A stretch of DNA of 64,000 nucleotides from Tritrichomonas musculus (taxonomy: Eukaryota > Parabasalia > Tritrichomonadida > Tritrichomonadidae): NCBI GenBank assembly GCA_039105265.1, contig JAPFFF010000011.1, forward strand, positions 4,650,001-4,714,000. The letters are read 5' to 3'. Positions 22,774 through 33,316 of this stretch are shown in pieces. The position numbers were made by a program, and so were the translations under genes. The first letter of the stretch is position 1, and every line of letters starts with the position of its first letter. The notes below the pieces were generated by a model, which was given only the letters and a program-made list of their open reading frames with translations, did not search any database and was not told the DNA's origin.

Positions 22774-24387
22774 TTATTTCAAAAATTCTTTTTTCAGCCA
22801 ATTAATCAAATAGTCAATGTCATTTTTTGTGGTTGCCCATCCAATTGAAACGCGAATAGCACCAAATGAGGCAACATCTTCTTCGCTATTTTGAATCTTT
22901 GTTTTAATCTCTTTTTCATCTTGTTGAAGCCACTTGATGCAAGATCCTGGTGTAGAAAAGCAGCCACCAGCAAGGTAAATATCATTTTTCGAGGCAGAAT
23001 CAACAATTTGTTTCCATGGAATAATATCTGCTTTTATATCTAAAATATTGAAAGAAATGATTGATTGTCGTTGTAATTGTTTTTGGTCTTGATTGGTATA
23101 AATTTTAATGAGAGGAGATCCATTTGAATGGCGTAATTCATTTAATTGGCCAAATAAATATTCAATCAATGATGAAATGTGACTTGAAATTCGAGAAGAT
23201 TTTAAATCATTTAAAAATAATGTAAAATCACTCTCTATCGAAGCGATTGAAAGAAATGGCAATGAGCCATCTTCAAAGCGATCTTGTGGAGATAAGCGAA
23301 GTTTCTCGTAACTGGCACTTGTAAGTGCATAAACAAGAGTTCCCCCTCCAAAATAAGGCTTAGCTAAAAGTTGCATCAAAGAATTATGAATAAGTAAGCA
23401 TCCAATGTTAGGAAATCCGAATATTCGCTCAAAACTCATTGCGACAGCATGAAAAGGAGTAGAAGATAAACTGAGACGATGATTTTGAAGATAAAGCGAG
23501 GCATCAACCATGACAGCTGTTTTCCCAATATAAGCAGATGACACAGAAATATGTTTCATTTGTTCTTCTGTTAAGACTGTTCCGTCAAATTCATCAACTA
23601 GAGGAATTGCAAGTAAGTTCATCGTTACATTCAATTTCTTAATTAAAACATAATTTGAATTTGTATTCTTAGCAATATTTGCATCTTTTTCTTCTTCCTC
23701 TTTGTTTGTATGTTTAATGAGTTTTCGTATATCAGGGAATTTCTCAAATTTTGATTCGGGTTTTACAATTTGATTAATATCAACCATTTGAATTTTAGCA
23801 TTCTTTTTTTCAGCAAAGCTTCGAAGGCCAAGAATATTATTATTACTATTTGATGTATATATAAAAGTTGAATCCTGTGTAAAAGGGAATGATTCTGTGA
23901 GTAACTTCATTGAATGAAATTGAGAATAAGTAAAAACAACTGTATATTCAGAAAGATTGGTTTCAAAAAGTTCTAAAATTTGGCTACGAATTATATCAAT
24001 AGTGTCAGTGGACAATTCTGAACTTTGTGATTCAGAATGAGGATTTCCAAACAAATTTTCATGCAAATTTTTTGAGAAATTTTGAAGAACAGATCCGGGT
24101 AAAACTGGATTTGTTGCATAATCAAGAAAAGTAATACTTTGATAATTTTTTAAAAAATGAGATCTATGATAACTAATCAAATCATCATAATTCATTCCCT
24201 CAGGATTATATGAACTTTCTGTTTTTTGAATATTATCTTCTTGTTGTTTTGATGAGTAATTATTGTTTTGAGATACTCCTGAAGAAATTAAATGGTAACG
24301 ATAGAAAACTAAGCCAACAATACCAACGAGTAAAATGCAATTGATTGTATTAATAATTTGATGCATTGGGTAGGTGCAAAGAACCAT
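22774..24387 (-). CDS. Membrane-anchored MOCOS-like class V aminotransferase fold, predicted inactive
   Basis: The 537-residue protein has one membrane span near residues 10-30, then a class V aminotransferase fold most like the N-terminal domain of molybdenum cofactor sulfurase: DYATNPVLPGSVLQNF, LFGNPHSESQSSE, VVFTYSQFHSMKLLTE, and near residue 475 the CFSTPGSC loop. In the sulfurases the PLP lysine lies in SFYKIFGYPTG. Here the segment reads SFERIFGFPNIG, with Arg321 (codon CGA at 23427-23425) where Lys is expected. The C-terminal MOSC domain is absent. The family reaction is PLP-dependent sulfur transfer from cysteine. Without the lysine, normal catalysis is unlikely, so this may be a pseudoenzyme. 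A start at Met8 (24366) is also possible. It shares strand with the phosphodiesterase upstream. Confidence 0.82.
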   Translation of the reverse strand: MVLCTYPMHQIINTINCILLVGIVGLVFYRYHLISSGVSQNNNYSSKQQEDNIQKTESSYNPEGMNYDDLISYHRSHFLKNYQSITFLDYATNPVLPGSVLQNFSKNLHENLFGNPHSESQSSELSTDTIDIIRSQILELFETNLSEYTVVFTYSQFHSMKLLTESFPFTQDSTFIYTSNSNNNILGLRSFAEKKNAKIQMVDINQIVKPESKFEKFPDIRKLIKHTNKEEEEKDANIAKNTNSNYVLIKKLNVTMNLLAIPLVDEFDGTVLTEEQMKHISVSSAYIGKTAVMVDASLYLQNHRLSLSSTPFHAVAMSFERIFGFPNIGCLLIHNSLMQLLAKPYFGGGTLVYALTSASYEKLRLSPQDRFEDGSLPFLSIASIESDFTLFLNDLKSSRISSHISSLIEYLFGQLNELRHSNGSPLIKIYTNQDQKQLQRQSIISFNILDIKADIIPWKQIVDSASKNDIYLAGGCFSTPGSCIKWLQQDEKEIKTKIQNSEEDVASFGAIRVSIGWATTKNDIDYLINWLKKEFLK

Positions 24388-24705
24388 CTAAAATTCAAAT
24401 ATATTTTGTATCAAAAAGTTGTTTGACCATACAAACAAAAATCCAAAATCTTTCAATTTTTTTGTTGAAAATTCTCAATCATGTTTCAAAAGTTGATGAA
24501 AATCCTTCATTTCTAAATCCAAATTAACAAACTTGGCTTTTTTTATTTTGATAATAACTTATTTAATTAATCAATACTTAGATAAATTATTAATCTTATC
24601 TTTCCAAATATATGAATGTTTAAATGTTTTTTAGAGAAATAAAAAACAACTAAAGAAGGATATAATGTATGTTTTATTATAAAAATGATTTATGTCTATT
24701 ATATC
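24388..24705. other. AT-rich intergenic spacer
   Basis: This 318-base gap lies between two minus-strand genes. It holds the 3' flank of the phosphodiesterase gene and the promoter of the MOCOS-like gene. I see no ORF, RNA or repeat in it. Confidence 0.6.
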
Positions 24706-25878
24706 TTAATGTGTTTTTTCATATTCGATTATAGCATGGTTTGCCATATCAAGAAAATCAGTGCATATGCCAGAAATTCCAAGATCTAATTGTTCAACAA
24801 TGTATTTTTCTTCATTATTTGGTTTTCCATATGTTGATACTGAAAATCCTTGATCAAGAAGTTTTTTAATAAGAGATGTTTCTTTCAACAAAAATGTCGA
24901 ATCAATTATATATCCCTTTACACCAATGTGCTTAAGTAATGGAGCCATTCCAATGATCTTTGTAACAAAATATTCAAAAGTGTCTTCAGTTTCTTGGGTC
25001 ATAAGCATAAAAACTGGATATTTGTGTTGTTTGAAGCAGAGCATTAGTAGAGAATCAACATCAAAAGTTGAGAAAAAGAATTTTCTATTTCCTGAATCTT
25101 TAGAAACTTCGTGAAGAATAATATCTATGAATTCATTCCTTTCAGTATATGGAATATGTTTATTTTTGGGTTGAAATGGAAACTTAACTTCTATGTCAAA
25201 TTTAATTTGTGGAGGAAGTGTAAGAAGAAGATCAGAAAAAGTTGGAAGTTCCTGTTTCCATTTTAGATCTAGTTTTGAAACTCGAAATTGATCAACAGAA
25301 TGTTGATTGAGTGCGTATTGGTATGTACCTGGGGGATCTTCTAATAAAGGTTCACCTATTTCTGGATGTTTTTCTTTTCGAGAGATAACATAATCATGAT
25401 GAATAACTGGAATCTTCTCTTTTGAAAGTTGAATGTCAAATTCAATAAATTCACAGCCTACTTGGCTAGCATGAAGAAAGCCAGGTATTGCGTTTTCTTG
25501 ATAATCTTGTGTACAGAGATTGTTACCACTCCCTCTATGCCCAATAGTGAAATGTTTTGGGAATTTGAGATCAATTGGTTCATTAGAAATTTCATTGAAA
25601 GGAGTAATGATATTAAATGTAAATGTTATTGAAGAATCACTTGAGCCTGTAATTGCCAAAGTTTGCCTATCATATTTTTTGCCATTCATAGATGATACAT
25701 TAAATTCTATTTTTCCACACGAAACAGGAATACTGAATGAGAAATCATCAACATTTGATGATTCTGCGATACCTGTTAAAAATGGAACTGTTGAAACAAC
25801 GTTTAACTTTCCATAAACGCCCGGTTGAATATCAAAGTTACCTTTCCTTTCTCTCTCGATAACAGCAAAGTGTAACAT
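24706..25878 (-). CDS. Glycerophosphodiester phosphodiesterase, GPCPD1-like
   Basis: The GDPD signature starts with IGHRGSGNN (His114), continues with QENAIPGF and EFIEFDIQLSKEKIPVIHHD (about 146-165, metal-binding Glu/Asp and catalytic His), and ends with the KFDIEVK strand and a C-terminal GISGICTDF. The enzyme hydrolyses glycerophosphodiesters to glycerol-3-phosphate and an alcohol. The first 110 residues form a beta-rich domain where GPCPD1 relatives carry a starch-binding CBM20 domain, but the CBM20 aromatics are not clear here. There is no signal peptide, so it is probably cytosolic. All catalytic motifs are present. Confidence 0.9.
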   Translation of the reverse strand: MLHFAVIERERKGNFDIQPGVYGKLNVVSTVPFLTGIAESSNVDDFSFSIPVSCGKIEFNVSSMNGKKYDRQTLAITGSSDSSITFTFNIITPFNEISNEPIDLKFPKHFTIGHRGSGNNLCTQDYQENAIPGFLHASQVGCEFIEFDIQLSKEKIPVIHHDYVISRKEKHPEIGEPLLEDPPGTYQYALNQHSVDQFRVSKLDLKWKQELPTFSDLLLTLPPQIKFDIEVKFPFQPKNKHIPYTERNEFIDIILHEVSKDSGNRKFFFSTFDVDSLLMLCFKQHKYPVFMLMTQETEDTFEYFVTKIIGMAPLLKHIGVKGYIIDSTFLLKETSLIKKLLDQGFSVSTYGKPNNEEKYIVEQLDLGISGICTDFLDMANHAIIEYEKTH

Positions 25879-25892
25879 ATAAAATAATTGTA

Positions 25893-25898
25893 GAATGA
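25893..25898 (-). promoter_or_regulatory. Initiator-like TCATTC upstream of the phosphodiesterase gene
   Basis: On the minus strand TCATTC lies about 15-20 bases before the ATG at 25878. It fits the trichomonad initiator TCA(Y)(T/A), which normally sits within about 20 bases of the start codon. Short and AT-rich, so chance is not excluded. Confidence 0.35.
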
Positions 25899-26151
25899 AA
25901 ATTGAATATAAATTTATATTCAGAATTTTTTATTTTATTTAATTTTTCATATCAACAAAATAATTGATTCAAAAATATCTTACCAAATTAAATTGAAAGG
26001 AAAAATAATATTAATAAAATGTATTAATATCTTTTAGAAAAGTTAAAATAAATAATTTTTTTATATAATAATTTTTTTATTATATATAAATTGAAGATCA
26101 AACCCAATTTTTAAGAAATCAGATGAAAAATTAGATTATTATTTATCAAGT

Positions 26152-26331
26152 GATATAGGGCTAGCATGAAATAATTTGGAATTTTACTTGAGAAAATAAA
26201 AATTTTTTGATTTTTCTAATCAATTTTGACAAAAATAATAAAAAAATTTCAAAAACAAAAATTTTTCCGCAGAAATTATTAGCAATTTTGATAGAAATAT
26301 TTTTTTAGCGAAAACGGTTTTCAATATAACG
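26152..26331 (+). repeat. Left terminal inverted repeat arm of the 2.9-kb element
   Basis: This arm pairs with 28886-29078. The outer 25 bases differ at one position. The inner block ending GCGAAAACGGTTTT is also clearly shared, while the middle is diverged. Confidence 0.65.
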
Positions 26332-26379
26332 AATTTATTATGGCATTGTTCGAAAACGGTTTTCGATATAACGAATTTA
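26309..26379 (+). repeat. 29-base tandem direct repeat inside the element
   Basis: A 29-base unit beginning CGAAAACGGTTTTC occurs at 26309-26337 and 26351-26379, with a 42-base period and one A/G difference. Each copy opens with the near-perfect palindrome CGAAAACGGTTTTCG, which also marks the inner end of the right arm. Confidence 0.75.
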
Positions 26380-26752
26380 GTCCTATCTCTTGAGAAAAAA
26401 GTACAAGCAAAATGAATAAAATTGAAATCAATTTCCCTCAAATATAAAATTCTATCGATAAAAATAATTTGTAATATGGAATTTAATTATTTCTAAATAT
26501 ATTGTTGCAACAATTTTCTTTTTATTTTCAAGAAAATTAATATAAATTGCAGTTATAAAAAATATTATTAGATATTTAAATATAATTATAAATTATGCAA
26601 TCTTAATCTGATTTATAAAAAACTAAAAATTTAGTATATTCATTAATAATATGTTAAATTAATTATTTCAAATAAATTATTATTTATTAAATACTAATAA
26701 ATCCATCTCTAAGACTAACTTCATCTTGTGGATGAAAAATTTTTTTACTTAA

Positions 26753-26840
26753 ATGAAATTTGAATAAAAAAATTTTTGCGTAATTGAAATTTGGAATAAA
26801 ATTTTTTGCTTATTTGAAAATTGAAATAAAATTTTTTGCA
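26753..26840 (+). repeat. Three diverged tandem copies of a GAAATTTGGAATAAAATTTTTTGC-like unit
   Basis: Three imperfect copies of a unit of about 30-35 bases follow one another, each ending in a T-run followed by GC or GCA. They lie inside the 2.9-kb inverted-repeat element. Confidence 0.6.
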
Positions 26841-26966
26841 TAAATTAAACATTAATTACTATTTGTTAATTCTAGAATCAAGCAATTATCAAAAGATAAA
26901 TTCAATTTATCAAATATTTATGATCAGAGTCAACATTCTTCATGAAAACCCTATTTCTAATTTATT

Positions 26967-27332
26967 ATGGACAAAAATTATCCAAAATTACATAAATATC
27001 CAGCAAAAACAAAATCTATATCAATCAAGTGTTTGACATATTTGTTGAATCCAAAAATTAATTTATCTACTCAAATAATTTTCGATTCTCAATTATTTCA
27101 AATAATTTGTGACCATTTAAATGATTTTATTTTTGAAGATATAGTGAATCTACTTTTTATTTTACAAACTTTAATATGCTTATCTATAAATTCTCATCAT
27201 GAATGTGAGCTAAGAACAAATTTATTATTATATGATATCATACCAATTCTCAAAGATATTCAATATAGTGAATTAAATGATCAATTATGTGATGCATCTA
27301 TCGAAAATGTCATAAGTTTTGTCACAAAATAA
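26967..27332 (+). pseudogene. ARM/HEAT-like ORF fragment inside the inverted-repeat element
   Basis: The 121-residue frame contains helical, Leu/Ile-rich repeats (LFQIICDHLND, DIVNLLFILQTLICL, IIPILKDIQ) and ends ASIENVISFV, which resembles ARM or importin-alpha-type repeats. Similar-looking coding sequence continues upstream in another frame (from about 26840), so this is probably part of a longer, broken gene. It could be a host fragment captured by the element, or part of an older gene into which the element grew. It does not obviously copy any of the karyopherins elsewhere in the window. Confidence 0.35.
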
Positions 27333-28885
27333 ATATAAAAACTCTTTAAAGGACAAGTGAAAATTATAATCATAATTATTTTTATCAAAATTAATTAAAA
27401 TTTTCTTTTTCTTTTATTTTTTTATTCAATATTTTTTTTTATTTTTTAATTTTTTTTAAATGTATGGAAACTCGAAAAAAACGATATAGAAATAACTAGT
27501 GGTTTTTAAATCATCATATTTTATAATATGTTTTTATATTGAATTTTATATTATTATAATAGCCATAAAAAATTATTTTTAAATTTTATTGTGAGATATA
27601 TGCAAAATATATAAATTGAATAAATAAAAACTATTAAGTATTCAAAAATACGATTCAAGTAATCCATTATGTGAATCAATAAAAATTTATTATACATTGG
27701 AAATATGAATGATTATAAATTATTATATATATAATTATTAATTATAATTTAGGTATCGAATATTAAATAAGATATTGGAAATTTAAACTATGATTTTAAT
27801 TTCAATAAAATGTTATTAATTTTTTTGAATGATTACATACAATAATTTGAGAAAATAAAAATCTATCATTATTTTCATTAATAATGAGAAATTAAAATAG
27901 CTCATACAATTATTTATGAATGCTTTATCAAAATATTTTTATACCTTTGAATTATAAATGAGTTTTTAATTTTGAATGCATTTGGAGATTTATAATTATA
28001 TATGTATTTATTTGTAAATAATTTTTGTGTTTCATTTTATATCTATTTTATCATATTTATATCATATATTTAATATAAATTCTATTTATGAAATTGTTTT
28101 AATAAGATAAAAATAAATAATCCAAATTTTATACTCACACAATATTTGAAGAGCTTTTATGTAAAAATTTATGCAAACATAAATATCCTAAAATAGAAAC
28201 ATATTTAACTTAATTGGCTCGGTAAAACCTCATTATATTTTATATTATAAGGTATATGTTGTTTAGAGCTTGTAATATTATTCCAGTCTTTCCAGAAAAT
28301 TCAAGATTTTTTGTGAGAACCAAAAAACGTGCTTATTCAAAAAAATGAATATTAAAATAAAATAGACGTTTATTTGAGAGGATTTGGTTTTCAAACATTT
28401 TTATCTTTTTTTAATGGCTATATCAAGTTTCTTTGCCTCGATAAAAAACCATTAATTTTATTATATAATAACATATCCGAAAATTATATTAAACGGTTAA
28501 GCCAATCTCTCCAGAAAAATCACATTTTTTTTAGTCGTAAATTTATTTTATAATATCTTCATAATTAGTGAAATAATAAGTGATATAAAATACAAATTAG
28601 CATATAAAAACAATAAAACATATGTTAAGCAAATACAAATGCACATATATGATGGTATCATGCAGATATTCCATTTTGATGAGAAAAAATTAATTGGTCT
28701 ATAAAGTTAAATATATATAATACATCATAAGTATGAAATGAATCATCAATGTTACTGATCAATATTTACTATATATAAAGATAAAAGTATTTCAAAAAAC
28801 ATTCCATACATTTTTTTTTTTTCACATGATTTAATTGTTTTTGCTCAAAATTTTTTTCAAATTAATACAGGTTAATACTTTAGAC

Positions 28886-29078
28886 CAAAAACCGTTTTCG
28901 CAAAAAATTTTTTTTGTGAAAAATTGATCACAATTTCTGCGGTAAAATTTTATTTATGGAAAAATTAATTTTTTTTTTGGAAAAAATGCACACAATAATA
29001 ATTTTTTTGATCGAAGCTAATTCGGAATAGATTTTTTTATCAAATGATTTGCTAATTATTTCGTGCTAGCCCTATATC
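28886..29078 (-). repeat. Right terminal inverted repeat arm of the 2.9-kb element
   Basis: Read on the minus strand it starts GATATAGGGCTAGCAC and ends at GCGAAAACGGTTTTTGG, matching the left arm at 26152-26331. Confidence 0.65.
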
Positions 29079-29392
29079 CTAAAAAATGACTTTTTTTAAA
29101 CAAATAGAAGCAAATATGTATATTCAGATATTCTTTATTTTGAAGTCGATTACAGGTAAAAATTCAATTGAAAGATCATTCAATTGAACGAAAATTTCAA
29201 AGATAATTACATCATGAAGTTCATAAAAATGTCCATTGAATTCTCAATACAAAAACTATTTTTCCTTATATTGCAAAAGTAGAATAAGTATATTAAATGT
29301 AAAAGGATTGTTTCGAAATAATTAAACTAATATTTTTGCTTTATATATTTAATTTGATTATTAATTGCCTTTTATATAACAAATTTGTTTTA

Positions 29393-31716
29393 TTACTCAT
29401 TAATTACATTTAATGCAGTAAGTAACAATTGAGAACCAGAAGCGAAATCGGGATTTTTAAGAGCATAATTCAAAATATAAAGCAAACCATAATCAATAAA
29501 AAGTTTTCTGCATAGTTGAATGTTAGATGCTATAGCACTTTGCATAAATTCAATGATCAAGCCAAGATTATCATCTAAGATATTATTTATTTCATCACCT
29601 TGACTTTTTAGTAATTTAAACCCAAAATCAATCCATCCTTCAGCATGTTCGGTGTTACTTATAACAATTTCTAAAATGATTAAAAAATCACTTAAAAAAA
29701 GTGGATCATAAAAATATTCGAATATTTTTATATGTGATTCATCTAAGGAAGTTGATCCGATTTCAATTTGCTTAATTAGGGGAGCAAAAAACAACGAATG
29801 CTTATCCGGAATTATTGGCCAAAATTTTAAAATGAGTGAAAAATTTGATTGTTTGATTGAATAACGAATAATTGACAAAATTGACTCATTTGGATATGAT
29901 TCAAAAAGTTGAAAAAGAAGATTTAAATTTGATTGAATTGAATCACCTAATGAAATAAATATTGAAGTAATTGCTGATATAGACATTGGTGTTACAATTT
30001 TTTGTAAACTATTCAATAAATTACTTATCAAATCTTGAAAATTTTGAACATCAAAATGCGAAATGATATTATTTTGAAAGAAAGTGTCAATTATCTCACA
30101 CAAAAAGTCATGCAGATCAATCAAACTCTCAGAATTACTATCGAAAGCATTTATTGTTTCATTTAAAAAAGTAATTAATACATATAATATATGATTCATT
30201 ATTTCTACTGATTCGAAAGTGTAAGAGCACATTTTTAATAAAACTTTTTCAATTCTTATTTGGACGAATGCTGAATTTGAATTAAAAATCAATTGTTTGA
30301 AATTCAAATTCGAAATTAATTGGAAAAACATATCAAATATTGATTGAAAATACAAGTCAACATTGTCTAATGCGAACAAAGAGAGAATCTCGCACACAAT
30401 TGCAGCAAGCACTGAATTGTTATTATTGTTAATTTCAAAAAAGAACGATGAAAGTGCCTCAAAAAGTTCGCCATTACCCTTCTCAAAAAAAGACTTAACC
30501 AAATCAAGCGAAATAACTTTTTCATAGCAAATAGCATGCAGCGACCATAGTGATGCTTCCTTCACTCTGTCTGACGAATCATTCAAATGCGCAAAAATTA
30601 CTCCAAGAAATCCAAAAAGTGACTTTTCGTCAAGCTCACAATTGATGATTATCGTCCTCAGAATTTTGAATGAAACCTCACGAATTTGTGGCACGTCGGA
30701 GTCAAAAGAGAGGAATGATTGAATGTGCTTCAATGACGAATTTTTTTGAGAATAAACTAATTTGTCAATGACAGAAAATGCTGCCGAATCGATGTCGTAA
30801 TCTTCATCAATGCCAACTTCAACACTTGTTCTGTGATGTGATATGGAAATTGAATACAATAACGGTAAAATATTTGACAAAAAAAAAAAAAAAAAATTGC
30901 ATTGAAAAAATTTTTCTTAATCATTTTTCTCAAAAAATATGATATTTCTGATATGCAAATTCCTTTTGTTAAATCATTCGCTAACTGCTCAAAAAAAAGT
31001 GAATTTAATTCGTTTTTCTCAAAAAAAGAAGAGCAGTTTTTCACCAAGGTTGAAAAGCACAAATAAACAGATGATTTGTACTCAGAAATTGGTAAAATTG
31101 AAAGTAAAAAATTAATTATTTCGGATAAATTTGTATGATCAAATAAAAACGGTTTTATTGAAATTATTTGTGAGAGTAATTGAATTCCTTTGATGGTGTC
31201 ATTTTGATTTGATTGATTTAAAAGCTGTGGATTAATAATTGACAGATAATAATTGGATTCAATATCAATCTCAGAACAGATGGTACTGAAAATTTCAAAT
31301 ACTCCCATTTTTACTTTCATTGATGGAAGATATGATATTAATTGTTGAATAAAAGGTTCAATTTCTAGTTCAATATTATCTAAAAATATGATGATTTCAG
31401 CAATTGTTGCACCAGATTGAATGGAAATTTCTGATTCTAAAAGGCTTGCACAAATATCAAAAAATATTTTACTTTTTTGGACTAAAATTTCTAATTGTGT
31501 TTGATCAAAATATTGATATATATTTCTAATTAGTGTTATTGACAAAAATTTAAATTTCATTTCAATATTACTTTGAATGATAACTCTAAGAATTTCAAGA
31601 AATTCGTTTAGATTCTGTTTGATATATTGAAAAAGCTTTTTTATTGATATTTCCCGAGTTTCATTTGAAGATTCATATGAATTTGAAAGAAGTGCAACAA
31701 TTTCATCTTTATTCAT
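29393..31716 (-). CDS. HEAT-repeat importin-beta-like protein, split by a frameshift at an A18 tract
   Basis: Two minus-strand frames form one gene. The first (ATG at 31716) carries HEAT-like helices (IRNIYQYFDQTQLEIL; ISYLPSMKVKMGVFEIFSTI) and loses frame at the 18-base A tract 30879-30896 (poly-T on the coding strand). The second runs from about 30880 to the stop at 29393 and has no ATG at its beginning, but continues the same kind of repeats (HLNDSSDRVKEASLWSLHAI). Together they give about 775 residues, usual for importin-beta family receptors (IPO4/IPO5-like), which carry cargo through nuclear pores. The break is either a homopolymer sequencing error or a real indel; I favour error, because both halves look otherwise intact. 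Neither half contains another in-frame stop. Confidence 0.7.
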
Positions 31717-31972
31717 TCACATGAATTTCATAAGGCTACATAAAAACTTTTTGATAATATTTAATTCAATTTAAAACCCTAAGAAAAAATTCTATAAGTT
31801 CACACAAACTTGAATGTTGTAAAAGGTAGAGTAAAAAGTCCTTTATATTTAACTTTTCCCAGTGATTTTTGTGATTTTTAATTTTTGAAATAAAAAAAAA
31901 ATCATATAAAAATATAAATTTAATATCAATACAAATTTTATGTAATAATAATTTTAACAATTTTTGTAAAAT

Positions 31973-33316
31973 TTATTGTGTTGTTAATTTCTTTGTTTGA
32001 TGTACTCTATATTCTTCAACACAATCATCTAAAAGAAAATGTTTATATCTATAAATAATATAATTCATAAACGGGGAATCATTCAAAGATCGTTGAGTAA
32101 TAAAGTGTCCAGTGATTGGATTCTTTGCATAAACGTGTTTTATGTCTTTATTTTCATGGTGTTGAATATATTTTTGAATACAACTTTTGCAAAAGAAGTA
32201 ACCATAAGATTCAACAGGTTTATGAAGTAAATGATGACAAATTGAGCACTGAAGAGCTTTGGGTGGAATAACAGTATTAACTTTATAATGATAAGCATTT
32301 GTGATTAAATCTGTTGTTGACATTTCTTGTAAATTATCTAATCTGAGCAAATGTTGTTTTTTTCCATTATTAACAATATTAATAAGCATGTTGCTATTAT
32401 TACCTTCTTTTTCAACAATGTTTTTGGTTTCGTTATCATTTATTTGGTTATGAACACGATTAATTTGAATGAAATTATTAAGATCATTAATATTTGGTAT
32501 ATTAAGCCTAATATCATAGCAGTTGGTTTCTTCATTGGCATATTCTTCGCTGATATTATTAATATCGTCATTATTGAGCTCTAAACTAATTTTTTGTATT
32601 TGTTGGTGAAAGTGAGTTTTGAATAATTTAAATAGAGAAAAGAGCCATCGTTCAAATGAAATTCTCATTCCATTTGAAAAGCCAATCGAGCAAAGGAGAT
32701 TTATGAAAGATGAAACAAATGTGACTTGAAATCTTTTAATAATATACTGTAAAATTTTGTTTGGTATAATTCTTTCGATTGTATCAAAATTAACTGAAAC
32801 TGAATTGAGAGCATATGCAGTTACTAAAGTCTGAAAAAGAATTTCAAATATGTTAATTTTCCTATTTTTAGAAGAAAATATTCGAATATTCATTACTTCT
32901 AAAAATGAAAGTAATGTTGATGTTGAAGTTTCAACATATTGATCAGGAACTTGTAATATATTTTTTACGAAATTTGTTGAGATATCGGATACTGGATAAA
33001 TATTCGAAAAAAAAAAATGCAAAAGGTTTGAAAAAGCTATTTCTTTAGATTGATAAATTGTTGTAAAAGGCAAAGAAAAAAATCCAAAGGCTGTTGAGAA
33101 TTTTGAAACCTTGAAAGTTCTCCCATTTATATTTGATGCAATTAGCCAGCATTCTTGAAATGTATGATGCGTATAAATCAAAGCCTGGAAATTTTTAATA
33201 TAATATAAATAGCGCTTTCGATAACTATTCAAATAAAAAGCATTGGCATCTTCAGCCACTTTTAATAAAGATTTTTTATCTTTTGAATATATTGCTCGCG
33301 CATAAAGGCTAATCAT
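31973..33316 (-). CDS. RING-type protein with a Pex12-like C-terminus
   Basis: The 447-residue protein ends in a single-zinc RING: C357-x2-C360 and C376-x2-C379 with the core SYGYFFCKSCI, followed after an insert by NPITGHFITQRSLNDSPF. The same order (GYVFCYRC, then CPITGYPTEVQHLI) is typical of PEX12, whose RING also keeps only four metal ligands. The N-terminal 250 residues contain hydrophobic helices (around FGFFSLPFTTIYQ and FVSSFINLLCSIG) but no clear PEX2/12 signature. A Ser/Asn-rich linker lies at 250-340. PEX12 is a ubiquitin ligase of the peroxisomal importer. Parabasalids are generally held to lack peroxisomes, so this may be a relic, a repurposed ligase or a convergent RING/U-box. 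Confidence 0.6.
   Translation of the reverse strand: MISLYARAIYSKDKKSLLKVAEDANAFYLNSYRKRYLYYIKNFQALIYTHHTFQECWLIASNINGRTFKVSKFSTAFGFFSLPFTTIYQSKEIAFSNLLHFFFSNIYPVSDISTNFVKNILQVPDQYVETSTSTLLSFLEVMNIRIFSSKNRKINIFEILFQTLVTAYALNSVSVNFDTIERIIPNKILQYIIKRFQVTFVSSFINLLCSIGFSNGMRISFERWLFSLFKLFKTHFHQQIQKISLELNNDDINNISEEYANEETNCYDIRLNIPNINDLNNFIQINRVHNQINDNETKNIVEKEGNNSNMLINIVNNGKKQHLLRLDNLQEMSTTDLITNAYHYKVNTVIPPKALQCSICHHLLHKPVESYGYFFCKSCIQKYIQHHENKDIKHVYAKNPITGHFITQRSLNDSPFMNYIIYRYKHFLLDDCVEEYRVHQTKKLTTQ

Larger units (their letters stand above)
26152..29078. mobile_element. 2.9-kb element with long terminal inverted repeats, class unassigned
   Basis: The left end GATATAGGGCTAGCA at 26152 returns in reverse complement at 29064-29078. 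The similarity continues inward for about 180-190 bases: YGAAATAATT follows, then a shared block containing CCGCAGAAATT and GCGAAAACGGTTTT. The interior is AT-rich, holds tandem repeats and one ORF resembling an ARM repeat, and has no transposase that I can recognise. No long target-site duplication is visible. TA flanks both ends of the core TAGGGC...GCCCTA, which would fit a TA-targeting (mariner-like) element, but the palindromic sequence makes this ambiguous. It is probably an old non-autonomous DNA transposon. Confidence 0.6.

Noticed and set aside
26220-26441. A 73-residue minus-strand frame with repeated KFVISKTVF/KFVILKTVF
   Set aside because: The apparent protein repeat is simply the 29-base DNA repeat inside the transposon arm; no coding evidence.
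31766-31960. A 64-residue minus-strand frame between two genes
   Set aside because: AT-rich, Ile/Leu/Phe/Lys composition typical of chance frames in the spacer; no conserved feature.
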